Of a stretch of DNA of 64,000 bases, positions 42,968 through 51,813 are shown in pieces; the stretch's first letter is position 1, and every line of letters starts with the position of its first letter. The translations under genes were made by a program, and so were the position numbers. The DNA is from Deltaproteobacteria bacterium (GTDB taxonomy: Bacteria > Desulfobacterota > Syntrophobacteria > Syntrophobacterales > Syntrophobacteraceae), in the NCBI GenBank assembly GCA_012517315.1, contig JAAYVE010000059.1, positions 186,001-250,000 on the forward strand, in the 5' to 3' direction. The notes beneath the pieces are model-generated. The model ran no database searches, had not been told where the DNA came from, and was given only the letters and a program-made list of their open reading frames with translations.

Positions 42968-43846
42968 ATGGACGGGATGCACTACGAAGGGATCATCATC
43001 CGACCTCCGAGCGAAGCAGAAAGCATCCTGCTGCAGGTCACCGTGGGGTGTTCCCACAACAAGTGCACCTTTTGCGGAACTTACAAAGGAGTGCGTTTCC
43101 GCATCAAGGAACATTCCGTCATCGACAGGGACATTCGCCATGCAGCGCAGAATTTTCCATTCTTGAAAAGGGTTTTCATCACCGACGGCGATGCCCTCAT
43201 TCTTCCACAATCCAGGCTGATACGGGTCCTTTCCGCCATAAGGGAGCAAATGCCTTGGGTCTTGAGGGTTGGACTGTACGGCAATGCCAAGAGCGTTCTC
43301 CGGAAGACGCCTGAGGAACTGGCGCAACTGCGTGAGTTGGGTCTTGGTATCGTCTACATGGGACTGGAGAGCGGGGATGACCAGGTGCTGGAGGAGGTGC
43401 GCAAGGGTCTACCGCCGCAACGCATCATTGAGGCGGGGCAAAGAGTGCGTCAATCGGGGTTGAAGCTCTCTGTGACCGCCATTCTGGGGCTGGGGGGGCG
43501 GCAGAGGTCACTGGAGCATGCTCGGGCCACCGGAGAGGCCCTCACCGCGATGGACCCCAACTACGTGGGCCTCCTCACCCTCATGGTGCTGCCCAACACC
43601 GAACTGGCCCGCCGCATTGAGAAGGGCGGTTTCCAGCTCCTCGATACCCGTGAGATTCTCCAAGAACTGCGTGAAATGCTTTTCTATACTCAAATGACCC
43701 GGGGGCTGTTTTTTGCCAACCACGCTTCCAACTATCTCCCCCTGCGAGTGCGAATGCCCGGTGAGAAAAGCAAGGCTCTCGCCACCATCGATGCCGCCCT
43801 GAGAGGGCGGGTGTCTCTCCGTCCAGAGTGGATGCGGGGGCTTTAA
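42968..43846 (+). CDS. Radical SAM domain protein
   Basis: 292 residues. The iron-sulfur/SAM motif is GCSHNKCTFCGTYK, with CX4CX2C spacing rather than CX3CX2C. Other radical-SAM-barrel features: FITDGDALILPQ, LGLGIVYMGLESGDDQVLEEVRKG, ILGLGGRQRS. Family resembles HemN/Elp3-like proteins of COG1032 type, with unknown substrate. Start ATG 42968 (MDGMHYEGIIIRPPSEA). Followed by nadK on the opposite strand. Confidence 0.82.
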   Translation: MDGMHYEGIIIRPPSEAESILLQVTVGCSHNKCTFCGTYKGVRFRIKEHSVIDRDIRHAAQNFPFLKRVFITDGDALILPQSRLIRVLSAIREQMPWVLRVGLYGNAKSVLRKTPEELAQLRELGLGIVYMGLESGDDQVLEEVRKGLPPQRIIEAGQRVRQSGLKLSVTAILGLGGRQRSLEHARATGEALTAMDPNYVGLLTLMVLPNTELARRIEKGGFQLLDTREILQELREMLFYTQMTRGLFFANHASNYLPLRVRMPGEKSKALATIDAALRGRVSLRPEWMRGL

Positions 43847-43891
43847 TGCACGGGGTGCGGTGCACCGGGATTTCTCGGGAGGTTCCCCCTG

Positions 43892-44743
43892 CTAGTTCTG
43901 GCCCCACTTGAGTTTGGATCTGAGGATTTCGAAGTAGTCCACACTAGGGGTCTTCACGCACCGGACCGGGTTGGCGTCTGCACAAATGACGATCCGATCG
44001 GAGGGTGTCAGGGCGCAGCCCACCTGCCCGTCACAAGACAGGGTCAATCGCCTGACTTGCCCTTCCGGTTCGATGGAAACCGTCACGTGAGCGGGGAGAA
44101 TCAAAGGGCGGTTTGCGAGGGTGAAAGGGCAGATGGGCGTCAGGATGATGGCGTGGGCCGAGGGGACCATGATGGGTCCTCCTGCAGAAAGATTGTAAGC
44201 GGTGGATCCTGTGGGTGTGGCGACAATGAGGCCGTCGGCCCGATAGTGGGTGAGATAGTGCCCGTCGATGGTGGTTTTTAATTCGATGATCCGGGCAAGG
44301 GCTCCCTTGTTGATCACCACGTCATTGAGCACCGAGTGACTGAAATACTCCCGCCCTTCCCTCATGATGACCACCCTGAGGCGCATGCGCTCCTCGATGA
44401 TGAAGTCGCCTGCCAGGATGCGCTCCAGTTCCCGGCAACAGTCTGCCGTGGTGACCTCGGTGAGGAAGCCCAATCCTCCCAGGTTGATGCCGACAATGGG
44501 GGTCGATCGGGCGCACAGGAAGCGGGCGACACTGAGGAATGTTCCGTCACCGCCGATGACGATCACCAGCTGGTTTTCCGGGGGAATTTCGATGGCGGGG
44601 ACATCGCAGGTGATGTCAGCACTGCCGACGTTCTCCCTGCAGAAAACATCAATGTGGCGGTTCTGCAGCCAAGATGCGAGTTTCGACGCCAATTCGGCGG
44701 CTTCCGGTCGCGCCCTCTTGTAGATGATGGCCACATGATCCAT
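43892..44743 (-). CDS. nadK: NAD kinase
   Basis: 283 residues. GGDGTFLSVARFL is the NAD-kinase diacylglycerol-kinase-like motif, then GINLGGLGFLTEV, NDVVINKGA, ADGLIVATPTGSTAYNLSAGGP and LTLSCDGQVGCALTPSD. Phosphorylates NAD to NADP. I chose the ATG at 44743, with GGAGG about nine bases upstream; an in-frame extension lacks family-like sequence. Convergent with the radical SAM gene. Confidence 0.95.
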   Translation of the reverse strand: MDHVAIIYKRARPEAAELASKLASWLQNRHIDVFCRENVGSADITCDVPAIEIPPENQLVIVIGGDGTFLSVARFLCARSTPIVGINLGGLGFLTEVTTADCCRELERILAGDFIIEERMRLRVVIMREGREYFSHSVLNDVVINKGALARIIELKTTIDGHYLTHYRADGLIVATPTGSTAYNLSAGGPIMVPSAHAIILTPICPFTLANRPLILPAHVTVSIEPEGQVRRLTLSCDGQVGCALTPSDRIVICADANPVRCVKTPSVDYFEILRSKLKWGQN

Positions 44744-45180
44744 GTTGCCTTTCCTCCCTCTTTCGCCATGCAGATCATAGGCAGGGGGGGCATTCAAAGC
44801 AATGGAAAAACAATTGTAAAAATAACGTAGTTCAATTAACCTCCGAATCCTATCCTCATTGATCTTGAGTCTTGGGTTTACGCCCTGGGGGGCATGCCAC
44901 CTCGGGTGATCCTGCTGGCACGGTCTTTACAGAGAAGGGGTTTGACCGATGGGGGGCCCTTAATTGAGGGAGTGAAGAGTTCGGCCCATTGCACAATGTT
45001 TTCCAGAAAGGCGTGTCCGTGCGGTGGGGGACGGCGGATGCAAGCCGGGGGAATCGAGCCCGCGAGGCTTGAGCGCTACGATGTGCCGGTTGGCTGGGAC
45101 ATGGTGGCCGGAGGGATTCCGGTAGCAAGACGGTCTTCGGTTTGCGAATCGGACAAATTGGGAGAATCAGGGTCCTGTCC
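44744..45180. other. Divergent region between nadK and the GGDEF gene
   Basis: 437 bases. The first 130 are AT-rich (around 44805-44870) and probably hold promoters; TTGTAA and TACAAT boxes can be seen, but not in a convincing pair. The rest is GC-rich. I looked for a GEMM-type c-di-GMP riboswitch before the GGDEF gene and did not find its consensus. Confidence 0.35.
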
Positions 45181-46083
45181 ATGAAGACGGCTGCCCATCG
45201 CATTCTGGTTGTAGATGATGAAAAGCAGGTGTGTGAAATCCTTGAGGAATTCCTCAGCCAAATGGGTCATGAGGTGGGAACAGCCAAAGATGGCGTCGAA
45301 GCTCTGGAACGACTCAAGAACGGCAGTTTCGAGATTGTGATTACTGACATCGACATGCCCCGCATGGATGGAATCGAGTTGATCCGTTATCTTGCCGAGC
45401 ACAAGAGTTCGGTGGACGCCATTGCCATCACCGGCCACACCATGCGCTACCGATACATCGATGTGGTGAATGCGGGCGCCACGGATTTCATCACCAAGCC
45501 TTTCAGCCTCGACGAACTGGGGGCGAAGCTCAACAGACTCCTGCGGGAACGTTATTTCAGACAGGAACTGGAACGCCTGGTTACGGAGGATGCCCTCACC
45601 GGCTTATACAATAGAAGGTTTTTCCAGCGGACCGCCCGTAAGGAAGCCATCAGGGCCATCCGCTATCAGCATCCCCTCTTCCTTTTCTTCTTTGATATCG
45701 ATCATTTCAAAGATTACAACGACTTGTATGGCCATCAGGCCGGGGACAGCCTGCTCATGGAGTTTGCGAGCGTGTTGAAAGCTTCCATACGTGAGGATGT
45801 GGACACGGCGTTTCGTTTTGGAGGAGACGAGTTCACGGTCCTGTTGCCCCATCTGCCCAGTGACCAGGTGGCGTTGGTGGCCGAGCGAATCCGGGCGCGG
45901 TACAATCAGCTACGGTTATCGCCCACAACACTCTCCATAGGAATCGCCCAGTTCCTGCAGAAGTCGGGAGAGGTGGATGCGGATGTGGAGGACATGGTGC
46001 TCAGGGCGGACAAGGCCCTTTATTTCGTGAAACGCAGCATGGGAGGGGATGGCGCCTATTTTGACAAGGAATCCGTAACATGA
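45181..46083 (+). CDS. Response regulator with GGDEF domain (diguanylate cyclase)
   Basis: 300 residues. Receiver domain residues about 6-125: ILVVDDEKQVCEILEEFL, phospho-acceptor Asp56 in IVITDIDMPRMDG, and KPF at the switch lysine. The C-terminal GGDEF domain has ALTGLYNRRFFQRTARKE, FDIDHFKDYND, FRFGGDEFTVLLP. The intact GGDEF signature predicts c-di-GMP synthesis controlled by phosphorylation. No adjacent histidine kinase. Start at the ATG 45181; a TTG 13 codons earlier is an in-frame alternative. Confidence 0.93.
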   Translation: MKTAAHRILVVDDEKQVCEILEEFLSQMGHEVGTAKDGVEALERLKNGSFEIVITDIDMPRMDGIELIRYLAEHKSSVDAIAITGHTMRYRYIDVVNAGATDFITKPFSLDELGAKLNRLLRERYFRQELERLVTEDALTGLYNRRFFQRTARKEAIRAIRYQHPLFLFFFDIDHFKDYNDLYGHQAGDSLLMEFASVLKASIREDVDTAFRFGGDEFTVLLPHLPSDQVALVAERIRARYNQLRLSPTTLSIGIAQFLQKSGEVDADVEDMVLRADKALYFVKRSMGGDGAYFDKESVT

Positions 46084-46171
46084 GTGTCACTATCCCCAAT
46101 TGCTTCTTTCTTTCATGTTTTTTCATGACTTATCGCTTGCCGGCAATTTTCCGAAACCTGCAGAATTTTTC

Positions 46172-46200
46172 TTGACTCTCCCAAAACTCTCCTTTATATA
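46172..46200 (+). promoter_or_regulatory. Strong sigma-70-type promoter
   Basis: TTGACT (46172-46177), exactly 17 bases, TATATA (46195-46200). Transcription would start near 46207, 18 bases before a short ORF and about 350 bases before speD. Confidence 0.65.
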
Positions 46201-46224
46201 GGGCAAGCTTCGAAGGGTGGCAAA

Positions 46225-46356
46225 ATGTACGTAACCTTCGGAGTATGCTTTAAAAAACAGGCAAAAGGCGTCATCGGGGAATGGAGACTGGCTCGGCCGG
46301 TTTTGCCGGGCGGAGCGCTCGGGAAGATGCGCCTGGGGTGTTCTTCTCATCACTGA
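46225..46356 (+). CDS. Possible small ORF in the speD leader (43 aa)
   Basis: ATG at 46225 preceded by AAGGGTGG six bases upstream, stop TGA at 46354-46356. Sequence begins MYVTFGVCFKKQAKGVIGEW, continues with a glycine/proline stretch and ends CSSHH. It is the first ATG after the promoter. It may be a true small protein, a regulatory leader peptide for speD, or chance. The 203 bases from here to speD hold no other gene. Confidence 0.35.
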   Translation: MYVTFGVCFKKQAKGVIGEWRLARPVLPGGALGKMRLGCSSHH

Positions 46357-46559
46357 ATGCGAGCCAAACGCATGAAGCTGTTGACCGGCCCGCCCCTTTG
46401 ACCTGGTAAAGTGACCATCACAGCATGAAGGCGGGAAGTGCCAAAGCCCTACGGCGCTTCAGCGGCCTCCGGGTGGCATCTCCAGGTTTTGGGCGGCAAG
46501 AGAGTTCGTAATTAGAGAGAAAGGGACAGCTCTCCATTCAGAACAGGGAGGTGACTGCC

Positions 46560-47009
46560 ATGGGCATGAAAAAACCTGAATTCGGATTTGGGGTCCACCT
46601 GATGGTGGATGGTTATGGCTGCGAACGGGCCAAGCTCGAGGATATCAATCTCATTTACAGTTTTCTCGACGAATCCCCGACGCAGATGGAAATGACCAAG
46701 ATCATGCCCCCCTACGTGTTTCGCTACAGCGGTTTGGTGCCGGAGGACTGGGGCATTTCCGGGTTTGTGCTCATCGCTGAGAGTCACATCAGCATTCACA
46801 CATTTCCGGAGAAGCAGTACCTGAGCTTGGACATGTTTTCCTGCAAGCCTTTCGACACGGAACAGGCGGTGGAGACGGTCAAGCGATATTTCCAGATGCA
46901 GAAATACGAATTGAAGGTCCTTGACCGTGGACAGGAGTTTCCCAACAGCGTGAGAGAATCGGCCCAAGTTGTGAGGATGGATCGCATTCTGATGCAACGG
47001 GCCAGGTAG
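46560..47009 (+). CDS. speD: S-adenosylmethionine decarboxylase proenzyme
   Basis: 149 residues, class 1b SpeD. The self-cleavage site with the pyruvoyl-forming Ser is in LIAESHISIHTFPE (Glu74-Ser75), His80 and Cys95 (DMFSC) are in place. It makes decarboxylated SAM, the aminopropyl donor. The GGGAGGTGA site six bases upstream fixes the ATG at 46560. Nine bp upstream of the speB start codon, so co-translated. A spermidine synthase gene is not in this window. Confidence 0.95.
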   Translation: MGMKKPEFGFGVHLMVDGYGCERAKLEDINLIYSFLDESPTQMEMTKIMPPYVFRYSGLVPEDWGISGFVLIAESHISIHTFPEKQYLSLDMFSCKPFDTEQAVETVKRYFQMQKYELKVLDRGQEFPNSVRESAQVVRMDRILMQRAR

Positions 47010-47017
47010 CGGAACCT

Positions 47018-47941
47018 GTGGAGAGCCCAAAGACGTTGGGGTCCAGGCTGGAGGATTGGCCTGGACCCCATTATTCATTTCTGGGATTGCCTCCTTCCTG
47101 GGAGGCTCTGGACCGTTCTCGGGCGGTCATTGTGCCCGTGCCGTACGACGGGACCACAACGTACAGGGCGGGGACACGGGAAGGGCCGAGAGCGATCCTT
47201 TGCGCATCGAAAGAACTGGAGTACTTCGACGAAGAAACGGGCGTTGAAGCTTGTCGACAGGGGATTGCCACGCTTGGGGAACTGGAGGTGACGGTTGCTT
47301 CCCCAAGGGAAATGGTCGACAGGGTGCGTGCCGCAGGGGAGTCCGTCCTCGCGGCGGGCAAAATCCCAGTGCTTCTGGGCGGTGAGCATCTCCTTTCCCT
47401 GGGGATGATCCAGGCGGTATCCGCCCGGTTCCCCGACGTCACGGTGCTCCACCTGGATGCCCATGCAGACTTGCGGGACAGTTACCAGGGGAGCCGTTAC
47501 AGCAACGCCTGCGTCATGCGCCTGGCCGCAGACCACGCCAGAATCGTCGCGGTGGGCGTTCGTGCGCTCTCCAGGGAGGAAGCGGCGTTCATGGAAGAGC
47601 GGCAAATCTCTTGCTACTATGCTCACCAGCTGTATCGCTCTCCCCATCTCTGGGAGGAGATTCCCCGTTTGCTGGGTCCTCGTGTGTATGTGACCATCGA
47701 CCTGGACGCTTTTGACCCTTCCATCATGCCGGCGGTGGGTACCCCTGAGCCTGGTGGGCTGGGGTGGTATGAGGTTCTCGGTCTCCTCAGGGCGGTGGCG
47801 GGTGCCCGAGACATTGTCGGATTCGATGTGATGGAGCTTTCGCCCATACCCCAGATGATCGCCCCCGATCTCTTGGCGGCTCGGCTCACGTACAAGCTGC
47901 TCACCTACATTTTGATGGACAAGAATCCGCGGCCTTGTTAG
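47018..47941 (+). CDS. speB: Agmatinase/ureohydrolase family protein
   Basis: 307 residues. Metal ligands in LLGGEHLLSLG, LDAHADLRDSYQG and TIDLDAFDPS, which are diagnostic of the arginase/agmatinase fold. It should hydrolyse agmatine (or aminopropylagmatine) to the polyamine plus urea. The first recognisable start is a GTG at 47018 with a weak site. A perfect hairpin lies within the first 20 codons (separate entry), so the actual start may be regulated. Pairs with speD. Confidence 0.88.
   Translation: MESPKTLGSRLEDWPGPHYSFLGLPPSWEALDRSRAVIVPVPYDGTTTYRAGTREGPRAILCASKELEYFDEETGVEACRQGIATLGELEVTVASPREMVDRVRAAGESVLAAGKIPVLLGGEHLLSLGMIQAVSARFPDVTVLHLDAHADLRDSYQGSRYSNACVMRLAADHARIVAVGVRALSREEAAFMEERQISCYYAHQLYRSPHLWEEIPRLLGPRVYVTIDLDAFDPSIMPAVGTPEPGGLGWYEVLGLLRAVAGARDIVGFDVMELSPIPQMIAPDLLAARLTYKLLTYILMDKNPRPC
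47038..47069 (+). repeat. Perfect inverted repeat at the start of speB
   Basis: GGGGTCCAGGC (47038-47048) pairs perfectly with GCCTGGACCCC (47059-47069) over 11 bp. The loop, TGGAGGATTG, contains a ribosome-binding-site-like GGAGG. After it comes ATTATTCATTT. It lies in codons 7-18 of the speB reading frame. Confidence 0.75.
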
Positions 47942-48045
47942 AAAATATATATGATGAGCATCTGCTCCCGTGGATGCTTCCCGTGCGTCGTTGACTGCCC
48001 CCTGTCGCGACAACGCAACACCCGTTCAGGAGAGAGAAAACAGCC

Positions 48046-48918
48046 TTGGAAGAGGAGTCGGCCAAAGGATTCAAAGATTGGCTCAGGATGTGCTTTCGAC
48101 GGCTCTCCCGTGTCGAAGATACCGACAATATCGAGAAGGAAATCCAGCAGATCATCGATGAGGGAGAGCAGCAGGGATTGATCTCCGAGGATGAAGGGGA
48201 AATGATCCAGGGTATTTTCTCCTTCCGCGACACCATCGCCCGGGAGATCATGGTTCCCCGGACCGACGCCGTGTGCGCCCATTACGACACCCATTTCCCG
48301 GACATCATCCAGCTCATCATCCAGAGCGGGCATTCCCGAATTCCCATCTACCAGGGCAACATCGACAACATCATCGGGACGCTGCATGCAAAGGACCTTC
48401 TCAGCTACTGGGGGCGGGACGACTTGGAAATCCGGAGCATCGTTCGGTCGCCGTATTTCATCCCTGAAACGAAGAAGATCAGTGAGGTCCTCAAAGATTT
48501 GCGGGACAATAAGTCTCACATGGCCATCGTCATCGACGAATACGGGGGAACGGCCGGAATCCTGACCCTGGAAGACATCATCGAGGAGATCATCGGGGAG
48601 GTCATGGATGAGCATGACTCCGAGGAAAAGATGATCGTGGAACAGGAGGACGGCAGCATTTCCGTAAACGCCCGGTTGGACGCGGAAGAATTGGAAGATT
48701 ACCTCGATTTGGAGTTGCCCGAAGGAAAATTCGAATCGGTGGGTGGGTTCATCATCAGTCTGCTTGGAAGAGTCCCAGCTGTTGGTGAAAGGCTGACGTA
48801 CCGGAATATCGAAATCGTTGTGGAAGCTGCCAACAACAGGAAAATCGAGCGGGTGAAAATCCGCCGCGTTGATCCGGAATCGGGAGAAACCGAGTCGCTC
48901 GAGGGTGTGTCACACTGA
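48046..48918 (+). CDS. CorC/HlyC family CBS-domain protein
   Basis: 290 residues. Two CBS domains: IMVPRTDAVCAHYDTHFPDI with HSRIPIYQGNIDNIIGTLHAKDLL, and HMAIVIDEYGGTAGILTLEDIIEEIIGEV. The C-terminal CorC_HlyC domain shows SVNARLDAEELEDYL and VGGFIISLLGRVPAVGE. No transmembrane segment, unlike full-length members, so it may be a soluble partner. Such proteins are linked to Mg/Co efflux or membrane ion transport. The start is a TTG at 48046, with AGGAGAGA upstream. Immediately upstream of lnt, as in many proteobacteria (corC-lnt). Confidence 0.9.
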   Translation: MEEESAKGFKDWLRMCFRRLSRVEDTDNIEKEIQQIIDEGEQQGLISEDEGEMIQGIFSFRDTIAREIMVPRTDAVCAHYDTHFPDIIQLIIQSGHSRIPIYQGNIDNIIGTLHAKDLLSYWGRDDLEIRSIVRSPYFIPETKKISEVLKDLRDNKSHMAIVIDEYGGTAGILTLEDIIEEIIGEVMDEHDSEEKMIVEQEDGSISVNARLDAEELEDYLDLELPEGKFESVGGFIISLLGRVPAVGERLTYRNIEIVVEAANNRKIERVKIRRVDPESGETESLEGVSH

Positions 48919-49033
48919 TCCGGAAAGCCGCCCCGGTGTTTGGAAGTGTAGCCGGGGATTGTCGCCTGCCGTGGAGAGACGTTCCCTTTTTCCATCCTTC
49001 TCCCCCCAGAAAACCTTGTCACGGCTGTCTCGC

Positions 49034-50557
49034 ATGAGGATGAATGAATTGTTGCCCCGGATGGTCCTGAGCGTTCTCAGCGGCGTTCTGCTCACCCTTG
49101 GATTTCCCTCCCTAAACTTGTACTTCATCTCCTGGGTGGCTCTCGTTCCACTCATGCTGGCTCTTCGAGGCAGGGGCCTGAGGGAAGCGTTCGTTTGGGG
49201 TTACACGTGCGGGTTGGTGCACAACTTCACAGTCTTTTTCTGGATACGTTATGTCATCCATCATTATGGGGGATTGCCCCTCCCGTTGGCCCTCGGGATC
49301 CTCCTGCTTCTCTGTCTCTACCTCGGTCTTTATCAGGCGGGCTTTGCCCTCATGTTCCATTTCTGGGAGAGGCGCCCCCGCCTCATGCTCGTGGGGCTTC
49401 CCTGCGCGTGGGTCTTGCTTGAATTCATCCGAGCCCACGCCGTGACCGGTTTTCCATGGGCCAACCTGGGCTACACGCAGACACCGCTGCTTCATCTCAT
49501 CCAGTTTGCTGATATCACGGGTGTTTACGGAGTCGGGTGGCTGGTGGTCCTGGGGAACGCCGTTGTTTTTGCCTGGTTTACCGGCCCCAAACCGGTTGCG
49601 GGTTCCCTCGTTTTTGCCCTCTGCCTCTGGGGGGCTTTCCATTACGGAGACGTTCGCATCGCTCAGTTGAAAGCGGTCCAGGAGACGGAAGCGGGTTTCA
49701 ATGTTGCGGTCATACAGGGGAACATTGACCAGAGCCAGAAATGGAAGCCGGCTTTTCAGCAGGAGACCCTCAGGCGATATCGTCAACTCTCCATGGAGGC
49801 GGTCTCCGGGGAGCAAAAGCCCGAACTCCTGGTTTGGCCGGAAACGTCTGCTCCCTTCCTTTACGGAGTGGATGAGCGACTGACAGAGCAGTTGAACGCC
49901 ATTATCGAGGATGCAGGTGTGCCGATCCTCTTTGGAAGCCCCTCCGTGGTGCAGGTTGATGGGGCAGTGAGGTTTCAGAACAAGGCGTATCTCTCCGATG
50001 GGACTTCCCGTCCCCTCGGGGAATACGCCAAGCAGCATCTGGTTCCCTTCGGGGAATATGTCCCCCTGCAGAGGATCCTCTTTTTTGTCAACCGGTTGGT
50101 GGAATTCGCGGGTGATTTCGTGCCGGGGAGGGATGTCGCCCCTATCCTGTTCAAGGAGCATTCGCTCGGGGTGCTGATCTGCTACGAGGGGATTTTTCCA
50201 TACCTTGCCCGCAGGGCCGTGACAAGGGGTGCGACGGCGCTGGTGAACATCACCAACGACGCTTGGTACGGGCCCACCAGCGCTCCCTACCAGCACATGG
50301 AGATTTCCAGATGGCGGGCTGTGGAGTTTCGACGGCCCCTCATCCGGTCGGCAAACACGGGCATCAGCACCTTCGTCGGCGTGACGGGCGATCTGTGCGG
50401 GACCATTCCCCTGAATGAACAGGGGTTTCTCGTGTGCAGAGTTCGGCCGTGCCGGGAAGGAACCTTCTATGGAACATGGGGAGATGCCTTTGCGTGGATT
50501 TGTGTCGTGTTGACAGCCGGAGGAATGCTTTTGACGGCGTGCAAACAGGATGTGTGA
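49034..50557 (+). CDS. lnt: Apolipoprotein N-acyltransferase
   Basis: 507 residues. Six or seven N-terminal hydrophobic segments, then a nitrilase-type periplasmic domain with Glu in VWPETSAPFLYG, Lys in YAKQHLVPFGEYVP and the nucleophile in GVLICYEGIFP; NITNDAWYG follows. It adds the third acyl chain to lipoprotein N-terminal cysteines at the inner membrane. The ATG at 49034 is favoured, with ATG 49040 as alternative. It fits the lipoprotein encoded at 52235. Confidence 0.94.
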   Translation: MRMNELLPRMVLSVLSGVLLTLGFPSLNLYFISWVALVPLMLALRGRGLREAFVWGYTCGLVHNFTVFFWIRYVIHHYGGLPLPLALGILLLLCLYLGLYQAGFALMFHFWERRPRLMLVGLPCAWVLLEFIRAHAVTGFPWANLGYTQTPLLHLIQFADITGVYGVGWLVVLGNAVVFAWFTGPKPVAGSLVFALCLWGAFHYGDVRIAQLKAVQETEAGFNVAVIQGNIDQSQKWKPAFQQETLRRYRQLSMEAVSGEQKPELLVWPETSAPFLYGVDERLTEQLNAIIEDAGVPILFGSPSVVQVDGAVRFQNKAYLSDGTSRPLGEYAKQHLVPFGEYVPLQRILFFVNRLVEFAGDFVPGRDVAPILFKEHSLGVLICYEGIFPYLARRAVTRGATALVNITNDAWYGPTSAPYQHMEISRWRAVEFRRPLIRSANTGISTFVGVTGDLCGTIPLNEQGFLVCRVRPCREGTFYGTWGDAFAWICVVLTAGGMLLTACKQDV

Positions 50558-50681
50558 GGGCGCCGTTTTCGGCGCTTCAACTTGCGCTTAGGCACGAACC
50601 TTGATGAATTTTTTCCGGCATGCCAGAATGAGTTTGCAATCGCCCTGAAAAGGGGAAGAAGGAAAAAAAGGAGGACAAACC

Positions 50682-51813
50682 ATGAACATCGATGTCGCAG
50701 AAACCAGGATGGCTCTTCGCAACTTGTCTCAACGCATTCAGACCCTCGGGGGGTATCTTTGACATAGAGGGCAAAAAGAAGCGTTTGGAAGAAATCCAGA
50801 AGATTTTGGTCAAGCCGGATTTCTGGGACAAGCCTGAGGAGGGAAAGGTCATTTTGAAGGAGCGTTCGGATATCGAGTCCCTTGTCGGCGGCTGGGAGGA
50901 ACTGGTCAGGGAGCAGGAGGAGGCGGACCTTTTTCTGGAGATGGCCTTTGAAGAGAATGATGAAGACGCTCTGCGGGAAGCGTTTCAGAAGACCCAGGCC
51001 CTTGAAAAATCCCTGCGGGAGCTGGAGTTGCGTCAGATGCTGTGCGAGGAGAACGACGAGAGAAACGCCATCGTGAGCATCAATGCCGGGGCCGGCGGGA
51101 CTGAAGCCCAGGATTGGGTTCAGATGCTCCTGAGGATGTATCTCCGGTGGTGTGAGCAACGGAAGCTTGCCGTTGAAGTGGTGGATCTGCTGGAGGGGGA
51201 GGAGGCCGGGGTCAAGAGTGTGACCTTCACGGTGGCGGGGCGCTTTGCGTACGGATTGCTCAAGGCGGAATCAGGGGTCCACCGCCTGGTGAGAATCTCC
51301 CCTTTTGATGCCAGCGGTCGCCGTCACACCTCATTTGCAGCGGTTTCAGTCTATCCTGAAATCGATGACAGGATCGAGATCGACATCAAGGCATCGGACC
51401 TCAGGATCGACACCTACAGGGCCAGTGGAGCCGGCGGGCAGCATGTGAACAAAACCAGCTCGGCGGTGCGCATCACCCATCTCCCCACGGGTATTGTGGT
51501 GCAGTGTCAGAACGAGAAGTCCCAGCATCGGAACCGGGACATTGCCATGAAGATCCTCAAGGCAAGGCTTTACGAGCGGGAAAGAAGGATCCAGCAGGAA
51601 AAGCTGCAGGAGTTGCATGACAATCTGGACGACATCGCTTGGGGCAATCAGATCCGCTCCTACGTGCTACAGCCTTACCGACTTGTAAAGGACCACCGAA
51701 CCAATGCGGAAAAGGGGAATGTGGAGGCGGTTCTCGATGGGGATCTGGACGACTTCATCGAGGCGTACCTGCTCAATCTCATGAACACGAGGCAGAAGGC
51801 GGAAGTGGCCTGA
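50682..51813 (+). CDS. prfB: Peptide chain release factor 2, with programmed +1 frameshift
   Basis: Read from ATG 50682 (AAGGAGGA eight bases upstream), frame 0 ends at an in-frame TGA at 50760-50762 after codon 26. Translation continues in the +1 frame from 50761 (GAC) to 51813, giving 376 residues. The downstream frame has the RF2 hallmarks: RISPFDASGRRHTS with the stop-recognition SPF motif, and SGAGGQHVNKTSS with the GGQ motif. RF2 reads UGA and UAA. Coordinates should be joined as 50682..50759 and 50761..51813. Confidence 0.96.
50748..50763 (+). promoter_or_regulatory. RF2 autoregulatory frameshift site
   Basis: GGGGGG TAT CTT TGA C: a Shine-Dalgarno-like G tract (50748-50753) three bases before the CTT slippery codon, TGA stop and following C. 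It matches the classical prfB site known from E. coli, where scarce RF2 lets the ribosome shift to +1. Confidence 0.95.

Noticed and set aside
44870-45180. c-di-GMP riboswitch before the GGDEF gene
   Set aside because: The GEMM core sequences (GGCAAACC and GACGCAAAGCC-like) are not found; only a GC-rich leader is seen.
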